Part shown: positions 1 to 13,000 of the stretch, piece by piece
How the letters are laid out: every line of letters starts with the position of its first letter
Position numbering within the stretch: the first letter of the stretch is position 1
NCBI RefSeq assembly: GCF_037042905.1
Contig: NC_087254.1
Coordinates: 21,167,103-21,231,102 of the forward strand
Reading direction: 5' to 3'
Length of the DNA: 64,000 nucleotides
Source of the DNA: Lytechinus pictus
Lineage: Eukaryota; Echinodermata; Echinoidea; Temnopleuroida; Toxopneustidae
Notes under the pieces: generated by a model
Databases searched by the model: none
What the model saw: the letters and a program-made list of their open reading frames with translations, nothing else
Told to the model about the DNA's origin: nothing
Translations under genes and position numbers: made by a program

Positions 1-132
1 TGAAAATGTGAATATTCCTATTCTAATCCATACTGTTTTTTTCAATGTATCTTACCTATTAATGCAAGGCGCGAGCTGCAAATTCTTATTCTCCCACATA
101 AAAACCGATATTCTTTTGTAATCGTGAAGAGA

Positions 133-711
133 ATAAGGACAAGTCCACCCCAATGAAAAATTGATTAGAATAAAAGGAGAAAAATCCATTGAGGATATAA
201 CACTGAAAATTTCATCAAAATAGGATGTAAAATAAAAAAGGTATGACATTTTAAAGTTTTTTTCTTTTCTCAAAACAGTTCTAATTATGCACATCCCAGT
301 CGGTATGCAAATGAGGAGAACGATGATATCATCCACTATTTATTATATGAAATATTCTAATTTTCTCATCGAGTGAAACAAAATGTAATTCCTCCCTGAA
401 CATGTGGAATTAGCATTATATGGTTCAGTAAGGTTGGCCCTTATTGTCAAATCTGTAAAATATGAAATATTGTATGATTCAAACAATAATATACAAAAGA
501 AATAGTGAGGGACATCATACTGTCTCATTTGCCATTTGCAAGTTACTGAGTTGTGCATAACTGTTTTGTGAAAAATAGGCAAAACTTTAGAATGTCAACT
601 TTCCAATTTTACATCCGATTTTGATGACATTTTTATAGCATTGTGGTAGTTTGATTTTTTTCTCTCTATTTATTCAAATCAATGTTTTTCTGGGGTGGAC
701 TCGACCTTTAA
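133..711. mobile_element. Inverted-repeat element (AAGGxC..GTCCACCCC family)
   Basis: The left end AAGGACAAGTCCACCCCA is the inverted copy of the right end TGGGGTGGACTCGACCTTT. Further inverted similarity runs inward (ATTTCATC..GATGT against ACATCCGATTTTGATGA). No coding potential. Related to the element at 1775-2651. Confidence 0.75.
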
Positions 712-1774
712 TAATGAGCGCGAAGAATAATTAGAAGAATTAATTGCTCTTGATAATTGCAACTTTCAAATCAGCGTATTATTTTTTTTTTTTTTGGGGG
801 GGGGGGTGTTATAGTATGTTGTTTACTTAAAAATCTCAGTTTGTCATATCACAGAAAATACAAAAATCGGCTTGATCATTTACTTCGCACCTGCACAACA
901 AGGGCCTTTTTATCATTGCAAAATAATGTGCATAGAATTTCCTGTTTCGGGGTCTAAATCTTAGAGAATGAGCTCCCGCTTCGCGCTCGTATTAATTAGA
1001 TGCATGCCGTTCAGCATGTTCAGAATGTCCGGTTCTGTCAAGACATTAAATATGAAAAAACGAATAATTTCATGCTTCATTGCAATATTGTTTGATCGAT
1101 CAGATACCCATCCTGTTCACAAAAAGGAATTAGTGTCCAGTTTTCAAATGGGGAAAATAAAATATATCCGCTCGCATCACTGTGAAGATAGCCATACTTT
1201 ACCTCCCTATTGGAAAAATTCGATCCGCCCATAGCGACCCTCTTCTTATAAGGTCATAATATAGGCCTACGTACCCTTATATTATGAATAGCGATATGAC
1301 AAGCAGACCCCCCCCCCCCCCCCCCGTATTAATAGCAGCTCTCTTTGTTGATTATTACTGGCAGGTCTTTTTTCACGATTGATGGCTATTGCCAATTGCG
1401 GTCGATGATATTGTGACTTTTGGTGCCGACTCGTGACCCCCTTTCCCTTTTATGACTAACGAACGTTTGCAACTTAGTGGTCCCTTTGACTAGCGGTCCT
1501 TATGACTAGTGGACCCCGTAATAGAGAGTTGAAAGTATAACCTTATGTGCACTCAGTGTACCCCCCCCCCCCCTCCGGTCAGGATGAAACGAGTGTTATT
1601 GGGATGGTGAAAGCAGTAAACATTACGTGCGTCTCTTTTGGATTGTATCGCGAGTATTAAACTTGGAGAAGTTTCAAGGGGCTAGTTTTTATTTCATCTT
1701 CCAGTCGTATAGAAAAAAATCACAGAATCATTAATGACTTACAAGATGCTCAGTGTAAAAATTGAATGAATCCA
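712..1774. other. Non-coding stretch with homopolymer tracts
   Basis: Contains T/G tracts near 783-806 and C tracts near 1309-1326 and 1561-1573, plus GCGCGAAG / CTTCGCGCTCG fragments of the repeat family seen at 43490-44060. No gene seen. Confidence 0.6.
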
Positions 1775-2651
1775 TTAAAGGTGAAGTCCACCCAAGGTAA
1801 ATGTTGATTTGAATAAGAGAAAAGTCAAACTAGCATAAAAATTTCATCAAGATCGAATGTAAAATAAGTTAAGACATTTCAAATTTTCACTTATTTTTAT
1901 GCGATATGCACAACTCGGTGACATGCAAATGAGACATTCGATGAGCTCCCCAACTCTCTAATTCTTTTGTTATTTATTGTTCGAATATAATACAATGTTT
2001 CTTTATCAGGGTTCCCATAGTCATGGAAAATCCTGGAAAAATTTATGGTCATGGAAAATGTCAGGGAATTTGGAAAATTGTGAAAAGTCATGCCCTCTTG
2101 GCTATGGCAGCTTTCCAGTTTGTCGTGTCTCGCAACTCTCATTTCTCTGTGATCATACTATGCTATTATAATATTGGTGTTCATGATTCCCATTTTCTCC
2201 CAGTGTTGTGACATCTCAAATTCTACATAACTCCCGGGACGTCACTGGAAGCCATGGAAAGCAGCAATTTAGTCATGGAAAGTAATGGAATTCTGTTTTC
2301 AAATTTCTGTGGGAACCCTGTTTTTAACAAAATTTGATAAGGATCAACTTGACTGAGCCAAATGAAACCACATATTCAGGGAGGAATAATTGTTCACTTA
2401 ATGAGGAAATAATATTTCATATTTCATTTAATAAAATACAAAATATATAGTGGATGACGTCATCAGTCTCATTTGCACGCCGACCAGGATGTGCATAAAT
2501 TATAACGGCATATAACCTTTTGTGAAGATAAGTGTAGCTTTGAAATGTCATAACTTATTTTGCTTCCGATTTGATGAAATTTTCAGTGTTATATGCTTAA
2601 TTGTTTGATTTTTTTAATTCAAATTTTGGTTGGGTTAGACTTGTCCTTTAA
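1775..2651. mobile_element. TTAA-bounded inverted-repeat element interrupted by a nested element
   Basis: TTAAAGGTGAAGTCCACCC at the left and the inverted TTGTCCTTTAA at the right; TTAA occurs at both outer ends (1775-1778 and 2648-2651), as left by piggyBac-type insertion. Internal arms are inverted copies. The middle is split by the element at 2007-2320. Confidence 0.75.
2007..2320. mobile_element. Nested miniature element with CAGGGTTCCCA termini
   Basis: Starts CAGGGTTCCCATAG and ends with the inverted TGTGGGAACCCTG. The interior repeats TCATGGAAA-type motifs. Such termini are common in hAT-type miniature elements; no clean 8-bp duplication was seen. Confidence 0.75.
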
Positions 2652-3342
2652 GTTCTTTGTTTTCTGAAAGGGAATTTCATGAGAAATTCAAATATGACAA
2701 GTAAAAGCTTGAGGGGCAAATGAAAATTGATATTGACGTTTGAAATCAAGTATTCCGGGGGTCTTAAAATGCAAATAATTTCACTCACTATACATGTAAG
2801 ATGTGAGCAGTTTATCCTACCCCTAGTGCCATTATTAGAATTCTCATAAACTTTCCTTGCAGAAAAGTAATTTGGTATGGATAGGGCTAACATCAAAGTA
2901 ATGATCATTAACCGATATGTGCTCTATCATTAGATTTGGGAGACCTAACAAGAAACATGACAAGGAGCATGACCACAAGCTTCGATACATATTTTCTCAT
3001 ATGAATTAAGCTAATTAGAAGTGGCGAAATATTGACGTCAAAACATGCCAAATGTAGACTCTCTATGGTTTATCGAAATCCATTTTGCATCGATTTGGGT
3101 TGTTATATTTACACTGATTCTGAAGAGAAAGTTTTAAAATATTCGGACAACGCAGATATTATGTAGTTTAAGGATTTTGAAGGAGTGGGTGCTCAATGTT
3201 GAATAAGGGCATTTCGTCTCCCGAAAACTTAACATGCAAATGAAAAAAAAATGTTCAACAAAAATGAAGGGTTTGCCTGAATTTCGTTTCCTTAAAACAA
3301 AGCTGACAAGCAAAACATATAGGCGAGGGAGGGGGGGGGGGG

Positions 3343-3520
3343 CACTAGCGTACCTACGGGGGGGGGCAGAGGGGGCACTCTGCCCCCCCTGACGAGCCAC
3401 AACCCATACAAAAGACATATACCTGCCCCCCCTGACGAGCTTAAAAGACCTTTTTTGCCCCCCCCCCCCCCCCCTGACGAACTTGAAGACCTTTAATGTC
3501 CCCCCTAAAGAGCCTGAAGA

Positions 3521-3556
<36 letters not shown>

Positions 3557-3691
3557 TGTCAAATCATTTTCTGGTACGAGAACTTATATTTTTTTATTGA
3601 AGACCTTTTTTTTTTTTTTTTTGCTTGTCAAATTTTTTGGCGGCCGATTTTGCCCCCCCCCCCCCTGTGGAAAATCCTAGGTACGCCACTG
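3343..3691. mobile_element. Miniature element with CACTAGCGTACC / GGTACGCCACTG termini
   Basis: Near-inverted ends surround several CCCCCCTGACGAG-type repeats and long poly-T tracts followed by GCTTGTCAAATTTTTTGGCGG. A shorter relative lies at 42263-42526 in the same orientation. No real coding content; the lysine-rich frames here are poly-T artefacts. Confidence 0.75.
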
Positions 3692-4515
3692 GGGAGGGGG
3701 GCAACGTCATGAGTCCTAAGACAAAACAGTTCAGCACTTGAATGGGGAATACTTTTTTCTTCAAATTTAATTTGCCTGCAATGGCAAATAGGGAATTTGT
3801 TATCTGGGGCAAAAAAAAGAAATGTAGCCATAAGACCGAATAATAAAAAGTGCCCGTGTGAGCTGCTCAATATACCTATACGTGATGATTCCGATTTTAT
3901 TTTAAATGTTTTTAATATATGGAAATGATGCACTTTGTTTTCCTTTTTGATGCCAAAAAATCCCTGTAAGCTTGCATGAAAAGTATCAGCGTGCATGGCC
4001 GCGGTAGGATTTTTAAAATTATTTTAGGGGGAACCTACCTTAGACTGTCCAATGGAGTCTGTTTGGAGGTGCAGTCATCATCGTCGAACTCTGGCTTAAT
4101 GATCCATCGTTGGGCCCGAGTTCAAGCCATTTGTAGTTCATTTTATAGTTCATTCGCAAACTCTAAACATTGAAATGCTCCCCGTATACGAAATTATTTT
4201 TCATTTGACATACTCCTATTGTCTTGTACGGCAAATGGACTTTACAAAATGAACATTTTATTCACCAACAGTTAATCTAATATTGGCTAAGAGATGTGAA
4301 ATTTTAGAAGAAAATTTGAAGGTATCCGACGAAATGGGTATACATGATTGTACATAATTATATGTAGCCTTAATTCTGCATGGATTTCAGTCATGATCAA
4401 AATGTGTTGTATTCAAAGTCCAAGATGTAAATAATTATTACCGAATACTACCGATTGTGGGCGAATTATGATTAGAATCTAAACCATACCAAGAACGGGA
4501 GGTTCTGATAGACAA
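3692..4515. other. Non-coding stretch
   Basis: AT-rich; no gene, RNA or clear repeat recognised. Confidence 0.5.
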
Positions 4516-4663
4516 CGTTGGAGTACACCAAGTGGCAATTTCTCTTGAAAACCGCTTCTGGTAAAAAAAAAAACCCAAGCATAAACTACATATATGTAGT
4601 TTATGCTTGGGGTTTTACCAGAAGCAGTTTTCAAGAGAAATTGCCACTTGGTGTACTCCAACG
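4516..4663. repeat. 148-bp near-perfect foldback
   Basis: The two arms are inverted copies with one substitution and a poly-A length difference. They meet at CTACATATATGTAG with no spacer. It starts CGTTGGAGTACACC and ends with its complement. Confidence 0.9.
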
Positions 4664-5135
4664 TGTAAAAAGAGACTGAGGGAAAGAGAGAGCTAGGGAC
4701 CGGGTGGATGACTGAGGCAAATTAAATGAGGAACAACGCAATAGTTTTAGTGTTTCATTTTCATTCACGAATAAAAAAAAATCACGAGACTTGGCAGTTT
4801 GTTAAAGAAAAAAAAACAGCAGTCTTTAAAGCGACTACTTCAGTCCATTGATTACCTGATGCAATTGAGGAAACTTGTCATATAAATTGTACATTTGCGT
4901 GCAAATCTGTGAATCTTTTATCATACATTTTTTAAATATTTGTGTTGTTTTGTAATAGTATTTATCAAAATCATTCAGTTCAGAATCATACAAGTAATAG
5001 TACATCAACAAAACATTGTTCACAAAGTAATTATTCATAATACACAAAATTGTACCAAAAAATACAGAATATAACATTCAAATCATCTAGAACAAAGTAA
5101 ATACTTATAGTCTGTAGACAAAAAAATACAAATAT

Positions 5136-5198
5136 AAAAAAAAAATTATAAAGGCGCAATTGAACTGAATGAGAATTAGAAGTAAAACACCCTCCCAT
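5136..5198. repeat. 63-bp direct repeat, copy 1
   Basis: An A-rich run then ATTGAACTGAATGAG and GTAAAACACCCTCCCAT. It matches 5808-5870 with about five differences, same orientation, 672 bases apart. Could be a small segmental duplication or remnant terminal repeats. Confidence 0.7.
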
Positions 5199-5807
5199 AT
5201 TGTTTCTTTATTTTCGAGGGAGGGATGTCGAAACCGGGGATCGAAAGAGGGAAAAGGGAAAATGCATATGATTTTTATAATCATATACGATAAATTCTTA
5301 ATTGGTCTAAAACCAATCTAGTTGGTCAGTACAGTCTCGACCCATTACCTAGGCCTAATAGCATTTTGTCTACCAAACAATGTATGAAATGGTGTCCCTG
5401 GACTGGAGCTCAGAATATTTTTGCTCCATCTTCATTACCACCACTACCATTACCTCTCGTTTATATTTTTAAATCATGAATTATAAAGTTATGAAAATAA
5501 TATTGTATTCTGCATATCAATCATATTCTCTGCTTATGATGATATTCCCACTAGCTTTGCTCAAAAACAGAACATGAAGATTGTTCGCAAAATCCAGATA
5601 TCCTTTTAAAGTTAGAAATAAAAGTACACACAAAACAGGCGTCAATTTGAATAAAGAAAAGATGAATTAGATATGAAAGTTGATAAACGCAATTCTGGGG
5701 AAAAGAAGAGATCGAGGTACAAACAACTTAAGAATCAACTTGACGTATTATCACTCAGTTTTATACCACTATCATGACTATAGCAAAAGTTAATTACGGC
5801 ATCCCAC

Positions 5808-5870
5808 CAAAAAAAAATTATAACGACGTAATTGAACTGAATGAGTATTAGAAGTAAAACACCCTCCCAT
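5808..5870. repeat. 63-bp direct repeat, copy 2
   Basis: Second copy of the repeat at 5136-5198, followed by a C tract. The intervening 609 bases hold no reading frame of note. Confidence 0.7.
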
Positions 5871-6174
5871 CCCAACTGCTCCCCCCCCCCCTATCCCATC
5901 TAAGCCCAGGAAGCGCGGCCTAGCTGCTTCCCTCCCCTATAAACCCCGGCTACCCTCCATCTGCCTTCTGTACGTGTACTGTAATATAATACCAGATCGC
6001 GGCGCGGCTATCGCATCAGGAAACTGTGCATGTGTGTATTGTGTATGTTTGTGCATGTGGCACGTGTGTGCATGTGCTGCTCGATTTACTTATACGCGCT
6101 CAACCTATCATCTAAAAATAGAAAATATGAATACATAATTAGGTACAAGTCTAACGTAACCGAGTCTACATATT

Positions 6175-6425
6175 CTGCACGAACTTCGCCCGATATCGAG
6201 GTAGGTAGCTGTGACGTAATTTCGTCCCACCCGCGGCGGGATGAATCTCGTATAAGGCTACGGCTGATATTGCAGAGCTCTTGGATCTGTCGTCCCGGGC
6301 GCGGCGGGATGAATAGCGGTGCGCCGCGTCCGGGGCGCGCTAGGAGAAAAAGGAGCTCGCTGAATAACCGAATCGTCCCGGACGGTGGGATTTCGTCCGA
6401 GGCGCGGCGACCCGCAACCGATAAT
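6175..6425. promoter_or_regulatory. CpG-rich patch upstream of the visible TTYH exons
   Basis: Dense CpG, GCGGCG and GGCGCGC in otherwise AT-rich DNA. The motif TCGTCCC or its complement GGGATGAA / GGGATTTCG recurs, and a TGACGTAA site lies near 6212. It could be a promoter or 5' exon region, or a GC-rich repeat; neither is shown. Confidence 0.35.
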
Positions 6426-6667
6426 AAGTTTGCTGCGCCTAAGTGTTATATCTTTCATTCAAGTGTTGAAGTTTATGTTTTCATATCCTACATTATAATA
6501 AGATTTTAGATTGTTCCTTGGATGAATAATTTGAATCTAAATCTTTATTTGTCTGAGATGACATCAAAGAGCTCTAGATATCTTGCACGGGTGTTCAGAG
6601 TTATATTTTCTTATTCTTTTAAATAATCATTCTTTATTTTTAACAAATGTGTTTGTTGATTTTTTAG

Positions 6668-6773
6668 ATCAGTAAAATTGAAGATGATCTTGATAACCAA
6701 ATATTATTTCATCTGAGATTGAACTGTTAGAAAGTGATCTCCGGTTGACAGTGACCGATCAAATGAGCGTTCA
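6668..6773 (+). pseudogene. Decayed duplicate of the adjacent TTYH exon
   Basis: About 105 bases that align closely with the first part of the exon starting at 6831, including the pyrimidine tract and TTTTTAG acceptor. The opening ATCAGTAAAATTGAAGATGA is identical in both. An insertion of a few bases after the ninth codon shifts the frame to a TAG, and no matching 3' half or donor follows. It is read as a partial tandem exon duplication that has lost coding ability. Confidence 0.75.
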
Positions 6774-6830
6774 ATGGTTTCTGCGTTAAACACAACAATA
6801 TTTTTGTGTGATTTTGTATTGTTTTTTTAG

Positions 6831-7075
6831 ATCAGTAAAATTGAAGATGATCTTGAGAACATCATTCCATCTGAGGTGGCATCGTTAGAAAGTGATCTGC
6901 GGTCGACAGTGACCAATCAGACGGCTCTAGACATCATGCTTGAGATGACGGATTCTTTGACTCAATCATCTAAGATGGCAGCTGGTAATCTGAGTGAAAT
7001 CACAGAGAAGATATCACTTAATGGATTGGATACCAGTCTGCTCATTAGTAGAATTGATTACTATGACTATTTCAG
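6831..7075 (+). CDS. TTYH: TTYH exon: first extracellular loop
   Basis: Follows a pyrimidine-rich acceptor (..TTTTTTTAG) and ends at AG|GTATGT, leaving a split Arg codon. It encodes 81 codons from ISKIEDDLEN to DYYDYF. The sequence is helical and polar, with N-glycosylation sequons NQT and NLS, which fits the extracellular segment between TM2 and TM3. The preceding exon must end in phase 0; no candidate was found upstream in the window. Confidence 0.88.
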
Positions 7076-10000
7076 GTATGTACTACTCCATGCCAAGTGG
7101 AGGATTTTTTAAAACTTTGTAATGTAAATTACACATGTTTCATTAAATATAGTGTTAGAGTTTGGAGCATTTCGGCAGTGTTAGTGTAGAAAGATTAATC
7201 CTGTGATTACTTTGTTGTTGTTTTTTACTCCCACATAATCTTGTCTCTGGCTGAGGAAGCACATGGTGCGCGCACGATTGATGACATACATGTACATGTT
7301 ATAAAGTAAATTTTGTTCATGAAAACAAGCTACAGATGTCTCAAATTGAATGGAGAAAATATAAGATATTATCTTAGCGAGGGTAAGGTTCAGACGTGGA
7401 TCGAAATAAACTTCAAATCAATTTGAATATGCATCGCAGACAAACAATTTGTCACACTTTATGTAATATAATATCTCTAGTTCAAGACAGTACTGCCCAT
7501 CTTTGTTTGGACCATATCTTTTCTTTGCATTCCCATACTCATCAATATAAGCAGCAACCAAATTTTTACCTGGGCTCAATAGAAGCGATTGATAACCAGT
7601 TTAAATGGAATTGACTCTGGCTTAACAATCATTTCAGCTTGAACTGAATTTGATTTTTGCACAAGTCATTCAGATCTATATAAATTTAATTGAAATTGTT
7701 TTGAAGAATTAGACACTATTCTATGATCTATGTTACAGGTGGATGGGAATGGTCCTCTTATTGACCTTTCAACTTGTGACCTGTCTCTTTGTCCTGTTGG
7801 CAGCATCCAGGTCATCTAGATATCTATTAGTCTTGTAAGTAAACCTATTTACACATGTACCTAGCTTAATCCTTATTTAACGGGGGGGGGGGGGTCACTG
7901 ACTTTTTACTTTCAAGTCTTGCGCATCTTTTGAGACCAAATTTACGACGCCCGGGTACTCGGTTCCAAAATTATGTAATGTTTTGTCGAATTGACCCCCC
8001 CCCCCCCCCCCCCCCCGTATATCCAGGGGCCCGTTTCATAAAGGACTTGCAACTGTTGTAACTTTGCCATAATGGCAACTACCATGGTACCAGGGCTCGG
8101 CAGCCAATCAGAATCAAGGTCACCATGGTAGTTGCCATAATGGCAAATTTACAACAGTTGCAAGTCCTTTATGTAATGGGCCCCTGGTCTGAATTATCCC
8201 AGTTAAATTTGGGTTTAGCCTTTGTTTTTTAGTCCTACTGAATTCTGTAATATCAATGGGCTCTGTACTTTGCCAGTGCCCAGTACTTAGGTAGTTGATT
8301 AAATAAGAAGATATTTTGTAGGCAAGCAAAGTATGCAGAGGAATCACAAAATGTACTGAAGTTCTACTGTAGTTTCTTACTTTGTTTTATTTGTAAAAAT
8401 TATTATTAAAAATGCAGATACCGTACATGTATTTACATAGAATCTTTTTGGATTATTGTTGATGACAGGTCCAGTATATTAAGCATTGTGTGTATCTTGA
8501 TGATCTGGTGTTTGGTTGGAGCTGAACTCTTCATTGAAGTGGTAAGTATTGCTTTCATCCAAATTTTCATTCAGTTATAATTAAAGGTAAATAAATGTAG
8601 AGGCATCAAACCTTTATTTCATGAGAGAGTCTTTAGAATTAATGCCAATAGTCAACATACCATTATAGGTCATAATCTGGTGCATGTACATATTGCAATA
8701 AACCTAATTTTATAAAATCCTGAAAACTATTAAAGCTGAAGGCGATCAAAGTAAAGATTGCCAACACAGATAAGTACACGTGGGACTTTTATTGCCTGAA
8801 TGATCAAGACCCTACAACTGACTGAAATGCTATGCTTATTTGCTCATATCTCAGTACAATTTACTATAAACTTGTTAATGTTATACATGTACATTCACCA
8901 AAAAGATACCCAAGATAAATATATGTATGACTATGCATTATGCATATAATTAATAGATCCTACAATCAAAAGAATATAAAAATTTGGATATGTGATTCTG
9001 CAAATATAAGTTTTCTAATGATTCTTGTTATTTACTAGGGTCTTGGTGACCTCTGTGTTGCTCCTGATCAGTACATCATGACAGAAGCTGGTAAGACATC
9101 ACTAATATCACCTGGTGAGTAATATCATTTTTAGTGCTCATGATTTATTTTATTTCATTTGTCAGTCATCCACGACTGGTATTTGCTTTTTTATCTTGTG
9201 TTTGATGTCATGCCTTGCTATTAGTTTTCATGTTTCCCCGTTGTGCAAGTCCATAAAATATATACATCCGGCCCCTGTACTGTGGACTTTGATGAAGGAA
9301 AACACGCAGTGGCTGAGATTCGAAACCATGCCCCTCTCATTGAAAGACGAGATTCGTAACCACTAGACCACGACGCTCCCACATGTGAAATGTTGTAATG
9401 CGATAGATTGATAATGGCTCAAGCAGTTCAAGAACAGAGAAATCAAATGTTTTAGAGATTGATTATTTTAAGGGATGCCCCATCGTTGATGTTTGTGCTC
9501 ATGTCTAAAGTTTTGGCACAATTTTTGTAACAAGTTTACTATTAGCCAATCAAATTGAAATATTTCAGTAGCTTTTAACTGTTAATGCAAGTTTGTTATC
9601 ATAACAAGTTTTCTGAAACATGCCCCTGATGATTAGATTTCTTCATATCTACTTAAAAAAGTGCATGGCCTTGAGTATGCACAGCAACAATTGAAGCACA
9701 CCAACTAGTGGGTCAGGTTTCAAGTGATCCTGTAGTTTTAAACTTTCAAAAAAATTACTTTCAAATAGTAATTGAGGTGACTTGTGATTAGATTGGTTAA
9801 CAAATAATGTGATGATTTAATTAGGATACATTCAGACTGATGTCATTGCACTGCCCCCCCCCCCCCTAGGATGTGACTCATACAATGTATAGTATCTCTT
9901 CTATTATTGTGGTTAACAATAGTCATTTCTATTGTGTAGAGTGAAAGCCTTGACAGTAACATGTTCTACTGATTTACATGTGAATGAGAAATGGTCATGA

Positions 10001-13000
10001 GACGTGAAACCTATTGTGTGATCTATTAGAAATGAGATAGGCCTAGTTTCTATTCAAGTGGGAATACGTGATGATTTATGTAATAGAAAGGAAAGTTCTA
10101 TGTGGATATAATTACTATGTTCATCAATGTTTTCAATCTTCTCATGTCACTTCATCTGCTATTATTTTGACGTGTTCACTATTTTTAAAATTATCTTTTT
10201 AAAGATACATGTAAACAGTTGACCTTTTCTTTGAGCCTGTAATACAAAGCTTAGCAATGATTTCAGGATACATTTGACTATCAATCATGAATATCAAGAA
10301 TAGGAATAATTACTATATAAAAGCAATCACGCTGTGTGTTATTGGAACCTTGGTAATGAGATTTCAAATTGCTCCGAAGCTATTGACATGTTACTTATAC
10401 ATACTGTAATGCACCAAAAAATTCGAGTGTGCTGTAAAATGAATGGGACTACACACAAATGTTTGGCCCAAACATTTCTCCTGATTTGAATTATAGCTTT
10501 AATGTGAGGAAATCAGACAAACTAAACAATGAAAATTTGAATAAAATCAGACAAGGAATAACCAAGTTATAGCACTTTAAAGTTTTGCATTATTTTAGTG
10601 AAACAGTTCCAGGCATGGAGTACCCCTTTAAAAGTAATTTATGACAAAAATTGTGTACGTGAAATTATCCTTTATGAGGCTATAATAGCTGTACTTATTT
10701 TTTGATCTCGGTTACAACTACAGGTAGTTACAATGGTCTGTTTTGATACACCTTGATTAGACAAACCATTGCAGCTTTTTTCCTGTCTCTTGTTTTTATT
10801 AGTTTTTTAAATGATGTCAGCTTGTGTAGACAAATATCACTCTCGGAATTGTTTGTTTTGATTTATAATTAAGAGTTTATTGAACCAGAAATTGAACTTT
10901 ATAATAAAAAAATCGTTATGCATGCAGCCAGATTGTGTGATTTGTCGTAGTTTAGTTATTGCTCAAATATTGAGGTTTTTCCATCTTAGATTTGTTTATC
11001 ATTCACCTATTTTTCAAATGATTAGATTTGTATACATTATGTTCATGGCTGCATAACACAGAACACAGTGTTGTATTTGCAGCCAGGGGCAGCACCATGG
11101 AGGAGGGTGGTCCCCCTGAGATTTTTCAGGTAGTGAAAATGAGAGGGGGGTGGGGGTGGGAGGAAAAAAAAAGAGAAAGAGAGGGGGAAAAGAAGAGGCT
11201 AAGGATATACCCTTATAATTCAATTGAGAACAACCACAACAAAATTTAATGTCTAAATGTCTCCCCTCCCTCTATCTAAATAACCTGGCACTGCTCCAGT
11301 TGAAATTGACCATTAGTTTTGTTTCATACCCAATTTATATATTTCTCCTTGAATCATAAAACATCCTGTTCATTAATTAATTGATTATATTATATATGTT
11401 TTCATATTTCTTTTAGATGTTCTTGATTACTACTTGAAGTGCACAGATAGCATCATTAATCCATTTAGCTCGGTAAGTCTACATTCAGGATAATTTTGTC
11501 TGTTTTATTTCTCACAATGCATAATAAATGTATTTACAACAACAGTATGTTACATCAAAGAAACACAGAGTTATTTGAATAACATGAGAGATTTTTTTTT
11601 TTTGAGCAAAACATCATGGCTTTGATTTTGTCTGTATTTTGTTGTTTGGCCCAATATTTTTTTCAAGCAGAACCATAAGAATCATGCAAAGCACTGTACA
11701 TCAGAATAAAGAGAGAGAGAGAGAGAGAAAGATTTCCACACTGACCCCAGATAGTGATAATACACCACTATCTTTCATTCCATTGGGGATACAGGAAAGC
11801 CACTCTGAAATCATTTATGCGAGGAAACCACTGATGTAACTTTTCTTAAGTACAGTAGGTGCCTTACTTGCTTTGATATTGAAATAAACATTGATTTCCA
11901 TGAAATATTCCAATATTTCACATAATCTAAAGAGGGATTTTTGGATAGGCCATCAGAGGTATACATCAAAATGATTTATGATACCAACATTTTTTAAGAT
12001 TCCAAGATGACATTAATGCAATTGTATAATTCCAAGATGACATTTAATACAATCGACTTTATACATTGTACCTAGTTACAGTAGAGTCAAGACAATTGTG
12101 CGTCATTCTTCACGTTAATGCTTCAAGTGGTTAGTATTAGAAGAAACAACAAACATTTCATAGAAAATAGAAAGGTAATCAGGGTTACACGTTTCACAGA
12201 AGGAAGAGGAAGGTGGTTCATGTATCCTGCTATTGTTTGTAACTAAGTATCACATCGTAATGGCATGGAGATAGTTCACACAAGTGGGAAAACCCGTATT
12301 TTGTTTGCAAAGTATCATATTACTATAGCTCGCACAGGTTAAATATGACTATATGTAAGTTTAATACGATATATCAAGTTTGTAGAATATGCCATAAAGA
12401 AAGTTAGATATACATGTATTCTTTGAAGAAGTTCATATGATATCATTGTTTGGATGTTAGAGATGAATTATTATTTACACAAGTATAGACATCTTGATAA
12501 ATAAACCTCTTGGCTTTTTAATTAAACTCTGACCATATCTGTCTTTCCTAAATGACTATGATGAAAACTGAATTAGCAGCTTAGTTATATATGATTCAAG
12601 ACGTAGACTCATTGCCCTTTGAAGGAATCGAAAGTTACATGTAGATACATTATTTATTATTCCTCTGTAATAACATTATCGTTGAATATGAAAACTTGGT
12701 GTTAAACAAGGAACTGACAGTTATGACCTTGGTTTCGGAGAGCAGCTAGTTTCATTTTCGTTTTAAACAGGGATACAAATAAGGAACTAAATGTGTGATA
12801 AATGAACATGTATGATAGTTAGTTTTCTATGTGACATGAAAACTGAATAAAAACTCAACTACATGTAAATTGAATTAAATGTCAGCAGGTTTACCACTCC
12901 AGGGGGGTGTTTCACAAAGATTTAAGTATGACTTGGAGTCGCAATTAAATGCCGAGTTGCGTACGGTATGAAAGGCTTGACCGCATTGGTCAGATCGTGT

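Noticed and set aside
3134..3812. Long frames with poly-Lys and poly-Phe runs
   Set aside because: They are translations of poly-T/poly-A and G/C tracts in a miniature element.
4835..5077. Minus-strand 80-codon frame rich in Tyr/Asn
   Set aside because: AT-rich chance frame without splice or family support.
6030..6509. 159-codon open frame across the CpG-rich patch
   Set aside because: Arg/Pro/Ser-rich composition follows from GC content, no domain or splice context, and both strands are open there.
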